A DNA stretch of 64,000 bases. Origin: Acanthosoma haemorrhoidale (taxonomy: Eukaryota > Arthropoda > Insecta > Hemiptera > Acanthosomatidae). The notes below the pieces were generated by a model that was given only the letters and a program-made list of their open reading frames with translations, made no database searches and was not told the DNA's origin. The stretch's first letter is position 1, and every line of letters starts with the position of its first letter. The stretch lies in contig OV884009.1 in NCBI GenBank assembly GCA_930367205.1, positions 32,807,841 through 32,871,840 of the forward strand, read 5' to 3'. A program made the position numbers and the translations under genes. This document shows, piece by piece, positions 1 to 11,059 of the stretch.

Positions 1-2465
1 CAGTTACAATTTTCAAGAAACTCGTGACTGCTTACTTGTATGACGTTATAAATATACTCAATGTTAGTGGTGTCATGAAGTCGGGAGGCGGTAGTCTCCC
101 TAGGCGAATTTGTTAACGCAAGACTCTAACGGCACGGAGGCCCTAGGCAATACCTGTGCAAAGCTCGGCCGGTCGAGGATTAACCTACCGGCTCTTACTG
201 ATATCTTCCAGCAGAAAAGTGACATGGGAGGTATTTGACTTGCGAACTAGGGCCTATTTCGGCCTGAATTTTCAAGTGATTTGAGGGTTTACTTTTGATT
301 TAGTAGAATATCACTAAAATATTTGTATTCTCAGAGGCAGTAAATCTGGTTTTGAAGGACTGAACTTTTGAAAAGAAGATTTTGAAAGGAAGAGATGAAA
401 CTTTGAGTTTATATTGTTTGTGGTCAATACTTCAATTTGACAAGCGTGTTCTAGAAAGGGCAAGCTTTTCCTAGAAAGATACGACATGTGATATAAGTAT
501 TGGTAAATGTTTAGATTTACCTAGTAATCGAGTGTTCAAAGATGTGCAGATCGATAAGTTTAGATGTGCAGTCATGTCACGGAGGAAAGTTAGATCTCAA
601 AGCCATCCATTGTCTTCGACGAGGGGAGAGATATGAGGAAGTTTTTTATTTTATATTAGATAAGAAACACGTCACTGTGTAGTTTCTAAAACTTACCAAC
701 GACCTTTCTCTTGAGAGCCAATGAACATGGCATCTGAGAACTATCTCTCCATGATTCTCAATGTCTTTATCTAAAATTGCTCCCCGGAATTTCCTGGAAT
801 TAAGGGCATGAGTCCGTATTTTGTTGTCACAGTCGACCACAAGATTTTGGACAGAAGATAATTCCAGATCCTTAGTACTAAGCGATTCTTTGTGAATGAT
901 GCTTATTTTAGATAAGTTCTTACCGATCATGGCAGGAGCCTCATCAGAGAAAACTGTCTTATTTTTGCCAGTCCACGTTTTGCCGTCTTCACAGCGTTTT
1001 TTGGCTTTTTAAACACACCTTCTGAAGTCGTTATTCGTAGTTGTCAGAGGTTCAGGACTTCTTGAGATGTTTCAAGATTCTTGTTGGTAATAAAAACGTA
1101 ATTACAGCTTTGATTTGTTGTCGCAACTTTCATCCAATACCAAAGAATAATATTTGCAACTCAACAGCTTAGGAATTACCGGCGAGCTCAGATCTGCCGT
1201 TTCGTCAATCCACCTTCTCGAATTATCGAATCGTTTTTTATTTATACTTCAAATATTTTTAGGGTGGACTTTCAATCTCCGGATGGTTTCCTTTGTTGTG
1301 CAAGTAGCAAAGATATTGCTTAGGAAGAAATCACATTACTTTGTCTTCATATTCATTGCTGCCCCACAAATCGATTTTTTTTCTCGATGAATTCCGATCT
1401 CAAGGCTGAACTTGAAATCAAAACCAGTTTGTTCGTAAGGTGGTTCTTTGAGTTGTGTTTTTCAGGCACTGAAACATTTTCACCCTAGATCAAATACACT
1501 AGATTTGATACTTTGGTATCCATAAATTGAAATCGTTGTTGAAAACTCCTTTCAATATCCTTTTCGTATTTCTACTTGCTCATTTCACTAGTGAAAAGGA
1601 AACGGGTTGAATAATTCCTTAAGGTAACTATAGAATCACTTTCACTCTACGGAGCTCTCAAATTCTACTATTAACGGGCATTAAAAGTCTACTCAAAAAC
1701 TATATTACTCGGAAATAGATACTTCCTGTAACAGAAAAAGAAAAGGACTGAGAAGGCTCGAAGGAATTGATCAAAAAAGGAAGGACGGGAAATCTGGAAC
1801 TCTAGGAAAAGTTGGGAATACCTGCCAGTTGATTTTTAGAAAACATCGAAGGATACACAAAATTATGCACCTGGATCATATGCAACGAGGGATCAAGAAG
1901 GGCAGTGTCCTAAGTTACCAAAGAATCCCAACCCCTTTTTAAATTTCCAACAATTGAAAATTATCCTATAAGTTTACCCAATTACACTTTTTTAGGCCTA
2001 TTATGAGTTTAGTAGAAAAATTCCTGGACTGTTGGCTACGGGCCACTAAAAAAGGCGTCGCTGACATAGTGGGTTTCACCATTCCAAAGTTCTACTTGTG
2101 TCGTCAAGAAAAGCTACGAATACGAAAACCGATGATTTTGTCTTAGTAGTTTTCACTTGTAGCCCCACGATTTGCAATGTTGGTTGATTTCCATGTCCGC
2201 CCAGGAGGCACAACCATGGACTCGTTGCCTTTAAGGCATCGCCCGACAGGCAAGGGGAGGCTTAACCAACCAATGCCATGTCAAGCCCTACTTTTTACTG
2301 GTATGACCAGTTTGGGTTCGATTCAGGTTTTTACGTGAATCTCTTCCCAATTTTTTACAGGCTACTTTCAAGAAAGGAAGTTTTTGAATTCCTAAAATAG
2401 GAATAGTCTGTCGTCGGTTTGAGGTCTTCAGTAGGTGAATGCGGTTCTTCCATGGTAAACGCCTT
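1..2465. other. intergenic DNA, nothing recognised
   Basis: The stretch is AT-rich apart from a moderately GC-rich first 230 bases. No open frame exceeds about 95 codons, and the small frames at 646-930 (minus) and 1154-1390 (plus) resemble nothing I know. No TE domain, tRNA arm or tandem repeat was seen by eye. Confidence 0.5.
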
Positions 2466-2469
2466 GATG

Positions 2470-3100
2470 TGGCACGACAAAAAGAAACGTTTAATTTTAA
2501 AATGTCACGAAGAATGCAGACTATTAAGTATGTCTTTAAGGAGCTATTTAAGGAAAGTTTAAGTCACCTACCTAGGTGTAAACGAGACTGAAAATATTGA
2601 GCAGGTATTACTTCAGGAAATGGAAACTAGGGGTTTGAACATAATCGTAGGTTAAGTTCGTAAGCCTTCATTTTAATGATTAATATAATAGTATTTTTAC
2701 GGACGTGTTTTCTGAATCGCTTGCTGAATATTGACAGAATTTAATCTATTTCATTCATTCCCATAGAAACACATATATTTAAAAAAAACAATTTACTTGA
2801 TATGTCAACATATCTCTAAACATTGCTCGAGGGAGCAGTGAGATTTACCGAATAACTCAACGTGCTGAATACGATAAGGAAAACCTTTCCGAACACAGAA
2901 CAAATTTCTAAAGCACTCTGAGTTGTTACGCCATGACAAACTGAAACGTTTAATAATAATTTAAAAATGTAGCAAAGAATGCCGACTGTAGGTCTTTAAC
3001 GAGTTAGTCAAAGATCGGATAAGTCACTATTTTTTACAAAACGAGACTGAAAATATAGAACGGGTATTAATCCAGAAAATGGAAATTCAAGGGTGGAATT
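2470..3100. repeat. diverged direct duplication of about 160 bp
   Basis: The stretch at about 2,475-2,640 is repeated in the same orientation at about 2,935-3,095. Both copies run through a GAAACGTTTAAT-like start, an AAAATGT..CGAAGAATGC-like middle and an AACGAGACTGAAAATAT motif followed by a GGTATTA..CAG/AAATGGAAA motif. Similarity is obvious but imperfect with small indels, so the duplication is old. No coding frame is shared between the copies. It could be an uncharacterised repeat family or a local segmental duplication. Confidence 0.6.
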
Positions 3101-3686
3101 TCACCCTAGATAAAGTCCAAAAGCTCTGAAAAAGTTGTATTTTTTCCGAATTAGAAAACAGAAAACCTGAACCGTTGGCCCTGAGTACTGATGGAGTAGT
3201 GACGACCTTGTAGGCGTGTTTAGGCCTACTGTGTGTTGAGTTGATAAAAAAAAAATCCTGTGGGAAGGGGGTACTAAAAAACATGATACCGTTGGTGCAG
3301 AATAAAAAAGATTCGTCTCCCAAAATTGAGCACCAATAATAAATTATAATAGCTTTTATAACTAAAACAGTATATAAATAAGAATCTTTAAAAGAGCCAA
3401 TGTCTATACGTAGAACTTTATGGAAAGGTTTGTGGAAAGGTTCGAAAAGACCATAATTTAAAGCTGTAGGAGACGACAAGACTACAAAGCATTCAACTAT
3501 TATTTCTGTTCTATTACTTGTCGTGTTTTTTTTATGATCAATGTCGATGTCCTGCCCATTGTGAAACTCTTTTGCTTTACACCAAGCCGAACATTGTACG
3601 GATAAAGTGGTTGGAACGATAACGCTACCATTCGGTCTGAAATTTAACAGGATATTTCACAACACCTGGAAGCAGGTGTTCATTCA
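3101..3686. other. intergenic DNA with an unrecognised 130-codon minus ORF
   Basis: An open frame runs on the minus strand from 3,479 to 3,087 (130 codons). It is rich in F, S, Y and I as expected for translated AT-rich DNA, overlaps the duplication described at 2,470-3,100, and shows no known motif. I do not consider it a gene. Confidence 0.4.
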
Positions 3687-3696
3687 AATACAGAAA

Positions 3697-4060
3697 CTAT
3701 ATTATATATTATAACTTTTTTATTGTGCTAAAATTACATCTTCCTTATTAGGCAATAAGTAATTACGATTAATGTTCTCATTCGTACCATATTTAAAATT
3801 CATACAGTATTTACAAACATCCCCCCCCCCAAATCCACATGGTTGTCACCTCCCTTGCATGCGAAAGAGAAAGCGGAGTCTTGGGAAGTCCCCTATGCTC
3901 CTCCGTCAGATGAGGAGCGGGGGACCTCCGTAAGCCACGTCACCGGATACGAGCCAGTGGAGGCTGACGAAGAGCGCGAGAACCACACACGCTCAGTACA
4001 TGATTGGAGAAACTGGCTATTGTCTGGACTCCCACTGTCACGTATTTAGAGCAGGTCACG
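3697..4060 (-). mobile_element. LINE family A, 5'-truncated 3' end
   Basis: In the minus orientation this matches the 3' UTR of the longer LINE copy at 28,042-29,236, ending with the shared TTAGCACAATAAA terminus (seen here as its complement near 3,720). The insertion is bounded by a perfect 10-base target-site duplication, AATACAGAAA, at 3,687-3,696 and 4,061-4,070, which fixes both ends. A run of C at 3,821-3,830 lies inside. The antisense open frame (3,843-4,049) recurs in other copies and is only the complement of the UTR. Confidence 0.85.
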
Positions 4061-4070
4061 AATACAGAAA

Positions 4071-4526
4071 TGAAAAAACTATCGCGATAAAAGTTAATAA
4101 ATATTAAGAGTATTCGTTGATGTAAGCTATTATATAAAAGTGGAACATTAATAAACACATGCAGGACGATAAAACGAAAAGCTGTAATAAAACTTGCTTG
4201 AAATACAATACATATAATTAATATAAATAATATATAAAAGTATGCACCCCAGTAAGTCGAATATAAAGTTCTTTGAAGAGCATTATTATACCAATCAAGT
4301 AAAAATAATAATATTATAGCTGCTTGAATAATAAATATAAATCAATACTTAGAGTAATAAAGAATTTAAATGAAACGTATTGAAAAAAAATGATACTCAT
4401 TTTCGTTTGTGATTCAAGCGTTCGTAATTCTAAACAGGAATTTAAAAAAGGCTTTGAGGAATACTGTATGATCAATGTTTCTTGAAAATTATCAGATCCC
4501 ATGGTGTAATTGTAATTTTTCCCTCT
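4071..4526. other. AT-rich intergenic spacer
   Basis: Very AT-rich sequence with no recognised gene, repeat or RNA. The 62-codon minus frame at 4,314-4,502 has no known motif. Confidence 0.4.
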
Positions 4527-4716
4527 CTATTGTGATAAAATTACAATCTGCCTTATTGGGCACTAAGTAATTAAGATCAATGTTCTTATTCATACCATAT
4601 TTATAGTCCTTCATTTAAACAGTATTCAAACAGTACCTCTCTCGCATGCGTAACATAAAGAAGAGTCTTGGGAAGACCCCGATCAGGCGCGTCGCCGGAT
4701 ACGAGCCAGTGGGTAC
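4527..4716 (-). mobile_element. LINE family A, short 3' end
   Basis: A second minus-oriented copy of the LINE 3' UTR. The conserved terminus (complement of TTAGCACAATAA and of the AAGGCAGATTGTAA box) lies at about 4,530-4,560 and the GGATACGAGCCAGTGG box at about 4,695-4,711. It is more diverged and has an internal deletion relative to the copy at 3,697. No convincing target-site duplication was found. Confidence 0.75.
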
Positions 4717-4929
4717 CTGTAGTTACTTAAAAATCACTTTTATGTAAAAAAAAAGTATTTATATATTACTTTTCATTCCTCAATATTAGTATATTTTAAT
4801 AAATTGAAATTCCTTAATAATGCGGATTTGTAAAGGTACGAAAAAAGAACATCAAAAGATTTTTTAAACTCTCAGCGTTAGTGAATCAATACTTGAAATT
4901 TATTTGAAGTAATTTTGAAAGTGCAGTTT

Positions 4930-5360
4930 GACCTCTAAGGAACACTCAAATTTTGAAGGAGCTGTTGAAGGAGGGTGGATATTTAAAGGGTTGTTCTTCA
5001 AAAGGGGACCTTGTGTAGGGACACGTCAAAGGCGGTGTCCTTTGTGATGACGTCATAATTGGAAGGCGGGAAACACTCGCGGATTCAAAAAGCGTAAATG
5101 GTAGCGCGTTTATGGAGGGCGCTAGCTAAAAGAGGGCACCTCAATTAATCCGTTCCCCTTGGAAAAACACGTATGCTCCCGGATCCCGGAGGAATTGATT
5201 TCTTTGAAGCTACCGCTTTGGCCGAGTAATTACTCACCGGCTTCCCGATTCATTCTACACACTTGAGCATGGGCAGGCTTTCGTCTTTTGAATCGGACCT
5301 TTTTCCAACAGGTTTTCTCCCTCTTCTTGAGGATCCAGGCGCCAAAGCTCTGGCTAAGGG
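4930..5360. promoter_or_regulatory. GC-richer block with CRE and homeodomain-like palindromes (candidate enhancer)
   Basis: This block stands out from its AT-rich surroundings in base composition and has no usable ORF. It contains a perfect CRE/ATF palindrome TGACGTCA at 5,048-5,055, a perfect 12-base palindrome GAGTAATTACTC at 5,224-5,235 with a homeodomain TAATTA core, and a CAATTAATCC motif near 5,142-5,151 that fits a homeodomain/Otx site. Such clustering is seen in arthropod enhancers, but function is inferred only. It could equally be an unrecognised ancient repeat. Confidence 0.3.
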
Positions 5361-6228
5361 TGTGCTACCTTCTAATTAATTTAAAACCTCATTAAATGCA
5401 CTTCTGTAAATGTCTTTTCCCGTTCTCTTTACACCGCCTTATCCTCTTTCTTAGGCCCGTATCTTATTTTCAATGGCAAAAGGAAAGATGGAAATTCAAG
5501 CAAATTTATTTATCAAAACCGTTTCTACGGTACTCAGTGTGCTAGGACAACCACAATTAGATGCAAAGGGTTAGTAATTACTTTTGCTGAACGAATATAA
5601 AGACACAAGACAGCCAATGTACGCTGAGTTAAATGGGAATGGTATAGGATAAGATTATAAGCATTAGGGATACTGTGGAGATGATGTTTTTAGCACTAAA
5701 CTCCAAGCAGCAAGTTTTCGAACAGACCGAAATCCTTCAAAGGACTGTTCTGAACCAGGAGAATCATCTCCCAGTCCCACAGCCAACTCATGACCAAATC
5801 GAGAGAGATGTATAAAGGTCCAATGCAAACCACTACCCGAATAATTTCCTTAGTTTCTTTTCTTGAATGGCTAATTCCTTATTTAAAGATAGTTCCGAAA
5901 AGCATCCTTTATGTCTTGTCTCGCTTTTTCCAGTCACTTCGCTACATTAGTATATGTTTTTGTTTCATGATCCGATCTTATCTCTCATCATCATTGTCTC
6001 GATCCTTCATTCAGCTGAATTCAGTTCCGTATCCTACCCTCATCTTCAATGCCATAATTATAATAAAGCAAGATTTGCTTTATTTATACTTATAACACAT
6101 TTATATTAATATAGAGTGAGACTAGTCTGAAAGCAAAAGACTAACATCATCACCCTTAACTTCAATGAAGTAAATTAAAATTTAAATGTAGCAAAGAAAT
6201 ATAAATGAAAAACATAACCAATAATACT
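5361..6228. other. intergenic DNA
   Basis: No recognised feature. A 101-codon plus frame at 5,790-6,095 is hydrophobic and rich in I, L, S and F, without motif support or a plausible gene structure. Confidence 0.4.
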
Positions 6229-6236
6229 GGATGCTA

Positions 6237-6546
6237 TTTTTTATATATATATATATAATATTCTTTATTGTACTAAAATTACAATCTGCCTTATTAGGAA
6301 ATAAGTAATTGAGATAAATGTTCTCATTCATACGATATTTACAAACAGTCCAGAGGCCCTCCGTATCCACATGGTTGTCACCTCCCTCGCAAGTGAAAGA
6401 GGAAGCGGAGTCTTCGGAAGTCCCCCCCCCCCCGCTTCTCCGTCAGCCACGTCACCGGATACGAGGCAGTGGAGGCTGACGAAGAGCGCGAGAGCCACAG
6501 ACGCTAAGGACATGATTGGAGAAACTGGCCGTTACCAGGGCCCACA
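6237..6546 (-). mobile_element. LINE family A, 5'-truncated 3' end with target-site duplication
   Basis: This minus-oriented copy of the LINE 3' UTR runs from the AATAAAG-side terminus at about 6,262 to the GGCCAGTTTCTCC-like box near 6,520. An 8-base target-site duplication GGATGCTA flanks it at 6,229-6,236 and 6,547-6,554. An AT dinucleotide run (6,243-6,258) occupies the place of the A-rich tail. A run of C at about 6,422-6,433 is a local expansion not seen in other copies. Confidence 0.85.
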
Positions 6547-6559
6547 GGATGCTAATAAA

Positions 6560-7100
6560 AAAAAAAGTTCTCCAATATATTAGATGGAACGGTAAGTAAT
6601 GTCGTTTTTTTTTTTTTTACATTAAATTCAAATGATAAATTTTTAACAAGTTTTTGTTTTTGATCAATGATGTAATCACCCTCGTTATCAGCAATATTTT
6701 GCCTACTAGTGTGCAAATTTTCAATGCCTGATTGATCAAAATCAATTGGTTTTTGAGCAAAATATCTGGAGACGGCATTTTGGACATCATCCAAATTTTG
6801 AAATTTTTTGCCACTTAGAAAATGTAGCGATCAGAATAAATGGAAATCCGATATCGGGCGAGTATGTTGGTTGAGGCAATACCTCCCACCCCAATTTTCC
6901 CACCCCTAGGATTTCCAGGGCTTTTGCGGAAAAAATAGGCGCAGTGGGGTCTTGCATTATCGTGTTGCAGAATAACGCCTTTTTTATTGACAATCGCTGG
7001 GCAATTTTCAATTAAAGATTGATTTACTCGATCCAATTGTCCACTTTCAGTTATTAATTGTTTATTGAGAAAGAAAATTGTTATGGGAATGTATGAAAGA
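6560..7100 (-). pseudogene. mariner transposase, C-terminal half, broken
   Basis: Three overlapping minus frames together give the C-terminal half of a mariner transposase. Visible are QLDRVNQSLIE and QHDNARPH (the second catalytic Asp), then after a frameshift near 6,900 TYSPDIG (the third catalytic Asp), then a decayed DDVQNAVSRYFAQKPIDF helix and a NEGDYIID C-terminus. The N-terminal helix-turn-helix region and the first catalytic Asp are missing. Multiple frameshifts show it is dead. It abuts the target-site duplication of the neighbouring LINE copy at 6,547-6,554, so the LINE may have landed at or inside the mariner edge. Confidence 0.85.
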
Positions 7101-7199
7101 TTTTCCAGTATACCTAATAGATAGTATAGCTCATTTAGATTTCATTGCTATAATATTTAAGTACTATTTGAATTAAGAGTTATTTATACGTAAATTAAT

Positions 7200-7440
7200 C
7201 TATCTAAAAAGTAGAAGTTCCGTAATCAAGCATGTAGAGCACTCCACGGGGCAAGATGAGACCCGTCATGACAGAGCACTGTAAATCTTTCCCTCCTGTT
7301 TTTTCCTTTAATTTTATATAACTCTAGAATAGTATTTTTTTAATTTAAGGTATGACTTTTTATTTTTTTGTAATTATATTATTTCCTCCCTTTAAGTGGT
7401 GAGGGGACATGTTCCCAGAATAAAGATTTTTTTATTCTAT
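7200..7440 (+). mobile_element. possible LINE 3' UTR fragment
   Basis: The block ends with a GTGGTGAGGGGACATGTTCC box followed closely by AATAAAG and a T-rich run (about 7,396-7,436). That arrangement resembles the 3' end of an arthropod LINE rather than a host gene. No reverse transcriptase is attached and no target-site duplication was found, so the assignment is tentative. Confidence 0.3.
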
Positions 7441-8685
7441 TCGAAATCACGCTATTTACCCGTTGGCAGTCTCAACGTAGCATGTCACCGATTTTAGATT
7501 TAGATTTATAGTTTTAATCCTAAAGATCGATATAACAGTAAGCTTACGCTACCAGTGTTAATTGCCTGTAAGGTTTACTAAACTCCCTGGGGCTTACGTA
7601 TGCTTGAATAACTATAAATGGCACTAATTATCCATAAGATTTGAGCTGAATTACAAGGGGTTGGCTGAGGTAATTTGGGGCCGTGGGTCCGTCAAAGAAT
7701 CTAGATCGGTTGGCGGTTGAAGGGAGAGCAAGGAAGCCCCGAGGGTCCAGTGTAAACCCTTACAGGGCTTAAACCCAACTCGACTCAGAGATCTAATAGT
7801 GTTCTGGCTCTTCTCTTATCAGTTGCCTATAAGGCTTAAGGCCTTAAGCTACCAATGTAATTACTGTACACAACGCATTTCAAACTGCCAGCCGGCTACG
7901 GTGAACAAAGCTATAGTCCCTCAAAGGATTAAACATTACATCTGCCCTTTGGTCTGCTATGTTCCAGACCGCTTAACTATTTGGAAAGAATAAAAGATAA
8001 TGTGACGCTCGCTACTGTTCCAATAGGCCATTTTCATTCAAAAGTTTGTGCTGCCAAGTCCATTTTGTGAAAGAAGTATTTTAAATTCCCCTAAGTAAAA
8101 CCATGTAAATCTACCAATATAATAACAAATTCATCATTAAATAACTTTAAAAAAAAAGTAAATTGTATGTAAATCATATGAGCATATTACAATACCAACA
8201 TTTTTTTTTTTTTAATATTAAAGAGATTTAAGCCCACAGAATATCTTGAAATAATTTACCAATTTTCTTTTTTCCGCGGAAATCCTGCTATCCTCCAGAT
8301 TTTGAGGTTTTAATTAACCCATTACGCTAGCCTGTTTAGCATATGAGCTGCTTATTTTGAAAGTGCCCTAAACCTATTTTTCAAAAAAAATTAAGCTAAC
8401 GAGTTTTAATATTACCGTTTCTTCGGTATCTTTCCATTTTTAAGTAAATTGTAACTAATATTACTTGGGCAGTGAACCAAAAATTATTATATTCTTTTCA
8501 ATTTGACAATTAAAATATAACGTAGAAACGTAAGTATTATAAGAAAATTAGGTTAACATTTTGTTTGTTCGACGTGACGTTTTATGATTCATATGGAGAG
8601 CCCATCACTTCTTAAACATGTATACATGTACATTATACTTTTGTAACAATAGAAAATCACAGTGTGGAATTGTTAGAAATTGATT
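7441..8685. other. intergenic DNA
   Basis: No recognised gene or RNA. Two similar short stretches (around 7,545-7,575 and 7,820-7,865, sharing TTGCCT(G/A)TAAGG and a CCA(G/A)TGTTAATT-like motif) hint at an old local duplication. From about 8,090 the sequence is highly AT-rich. Confidence 0.4.
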
Positions 8686-8686
8686 A

Positions 8687-8780
8687 AAATGTAGCCAAGC
8701 TACAGGACATATAATATTGACCTATTGTAAATAGATTTATTTATATAGAATCTATATTCAATTCCATAATTTTTAAGAAC
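8687..8780 (+). repeat. two-hairpin repeat motif, copy 1
   Basis: This segment is repeated at 11,999-12,090. Hairpin 1 is GTAGC-CAA-GCTAC (8,691-8,703), followed by the identical linker AGGACATATAATAT. Hairpin 2 has arms ATAGATT (8,731-8,737) and AATCTAT (8,749-8,755) around an 11-base loop. Similarity continues weakly through an AATTTTTAAG stretch. It may be a structured end of an unrecognised non-autonomous element. Confidence 0.6.
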
Positions 8781-8789
8781 AAGAGGATA

Positions 8790-10010
8790 AAAAGAAATAG
8801 AGTAGGTATATTTTATATATTGTATATTTATATATATTTTTTAAATGTTCATAAAGCCAGATCTTCAGTAGTATGCTTACAAATTACAAAAAAAACGTTG
8901 GTTCGATTCAACTATTCAAAAAGACTTGAAATTAATATTGGTCTGCTTGTGACCAGTCAAGTGTACCAGTTATTTTTTCGGTGGATATGAATGTGTGAAG
9001 TTGTAATTTAACATCTAGACTTAGATAAGTAATATTTATAATCCAATACAATGAATTTTCCATAGTATGCCAACTTTTAGAGTGCAAAGGATGAATATAA
9101 AAATTCTAAAAAAAAAAAAAAAAAAATATAAGTGAGTTTTATGGTTGGCTCAGATAAGGGGAACAAATTGATACAAGTAATAAGGCGTAACTCGATGTAT
9201 CTGGTAGAGAAGATGGTATAAAAGGAGTGAGATGCAGCTTTTGGAAGGAATTGGAAAGAAACGAAAGGGGTAGGCTGTGTACTAAAACCTATTGGACACT
9301 AATGGGGGGGGGCACCCCATTAGTTTAAATAAAGTTGCCACATATAAAAATAAATTACTGACCTGGAGATTGGGAGAAAAAGCGTTGGAAACAAGCAACC
9401 AATAAGAAATTATTATATTCCATCCCTTAAACAGTTAGGCATTATTATTGTACAAGGTCCTTGCCAGCTAGGACAAAAAATTCACATTTCTAAACGTTAA
9501 ATAGAAAGATTCTTTAAGGGATGGGTCTGGTTACGATGGTCACTAACCCTCTTAAGGACATATGATCGGTTATTAGTACTCGGTATGGCCCTTCCGCTTA
9601 GTGAGGTTTAGTGTCAAGGATTTATTTTATAATAGTGGATTTATTCATTAGTATTAATCTATATTTTATTTATTTATGATTTAAGTGCATAAAGTGGCAA
9701 CAGTCAGATGTCTGCAGTGAGATTTCTCTAAATCATATAATAATAAAATACATAATATAATAATGTTGTTATTAACAGAACCGTCCGGTGGTCCGACCGG
9801 TTTTTGCACTTGCATCATGAGTGGATGTTGAATCAAGATCTCTTGATACTTTTCATAGAAAAACTGATAATATACATTATAACTATGCCATTCAAGACTT
9901 TTCTAATAAAATATCAAGAAAAATAAATATAATAACATTTAGTGTACAGTCTGTTTAAACAATAATAGTAATAATGTTTAAACAATTATTTGTTTATATT
10001 CATTAATTGT
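8790..10010. other. AT-rich intergenic DNA with poly-A and a G-rich hairpin
   Basis: Holds a poly-A run (about 9,108-9,126) and a perfect 10-base inverted repeat ACTAATGGGG/CCCCATTAGT (9,298-9,307 and 9,315-9,324) around a 7-base G-rich loop. No ORF or TE domain was recognised. Confidence 0.45.
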
Positions 10011-10149
10011 TAGTAACCACTCTTGAGTACGATTGACATAGAGAGGGAATTCTCCAGGTTCCCCACTGCTGGGTAAGTGCTACTATACCCAATAAGACGA
10101 TGATAGCACCACTTCCTCTACAATATCAAGTCTTCATGACTTAGAGGAG

Positions 10150-10450
10150 TAATGAGGTGTGTCCGGTAGGAACGGTGGACAATTGTTGTTGTTGGCCTTG
10201 TATAAACAAAGGCCGTGTGCCTCTAAATAAAGTAGCCCCTTGTAGGAGCCCTCCCCCCATTGCGGGCCAAGAATCAATCAAGCCCCAGGGAGAGTTTTAT
10301 GGCTGGGCTAATGCCAGCGGCGAGGGAGTGTTCAGATAAAGGCATCTTTTATTACCAGGGAGTTGGCCAGCCTGGATCTTAGCTCCAGGTGATCCCACAA
10401 ATAAGGGCTCCATTAGCAGTTGCTGCCCTAGTGCTGTAACGGCCCTCTCG
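10150..10450. promoter_or_regulatory. GC-richer unique block (candidate regulatory module)
   Basis: Base composition rises sharply here and no gene explains it. The 60-codon plus frame at 10,157-10,339 is not recognisable. A homeodomain-type core (CCATTAG) and several short GGCC-containing motifs occur. Regulatory function is inferred from composition and similarity in style to the blocks at 4,930 and 14,930. Confidence 0.2.
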
Positions 10451-10468
10451 CTCTTTCTCTCTTCCTCT

Positions 10469-10529
<61 letters not shown>

Positions 10530-10532
10530 CTC
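10451..10532. repeat. CT microsatellite with a TATC run
   Basis: A polypyrimidine CT dinucleotide run, slightly interrupted, followed by four TATC-type tetranucleotides (about 10,513-10,528). It is a simple sequence repeat next to the GC-richer block. Confidence 0.95.
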
Positions 10533-11055
10533 TTTCGCTCACTCCTGGAAGATAAGTAACATCCGCACTCCCAATTCTGCTGGATAGTGGCCCATCTTGG
10601 TCCATACCACTGACACTAATAACACCAAGGATAGGTGGTCTCAAAACTTCTATTTTCCATTTGTCTCGTATCAACAATTAATTTTTTTTAAAAACCAAAT
10701 TCACTTACATTAGTGAAAGTTACTTAAGTGTTAAGTTAAGAGGTTTTTATCCACATCCTCCAAATGCACCTCGTATCCGCACTAGCCATAACCAACGACT
10801 AGCATGTGGGACTGGGGTGCCTCGTGGGGTCCTTTTTTTATTTCATAACCTCTCTATATTAATATACAATGAACAAAAAATAAATAATTTTTGATTTACA
10901 TATTTCTCCTTGTTCTGCATACACAGATACATTCGAAGGAGGGCATAGAATAGATATAATACCTTTCTGTTTGATGTTAAAAAGTCAATAACACATACAC
11001 TACACTCGGTGATGAGGCTCACCTTCAGCTTACAACCGGGAAACTAAAAACTAAA
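10533..11055. other. intergenic DNA
   Basis: No recognised feature. The last part may be the 3' UTR of the minus-strand LINE described next. Confidence 0.4.
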
Positions 11056-11059
11056 ACCT

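Noticed and set aside
1154..1390. 78-codon plus frame
   Set aside because: It is hydrophobic translation of T-rich DNA without an ATG-supported context or family motif.
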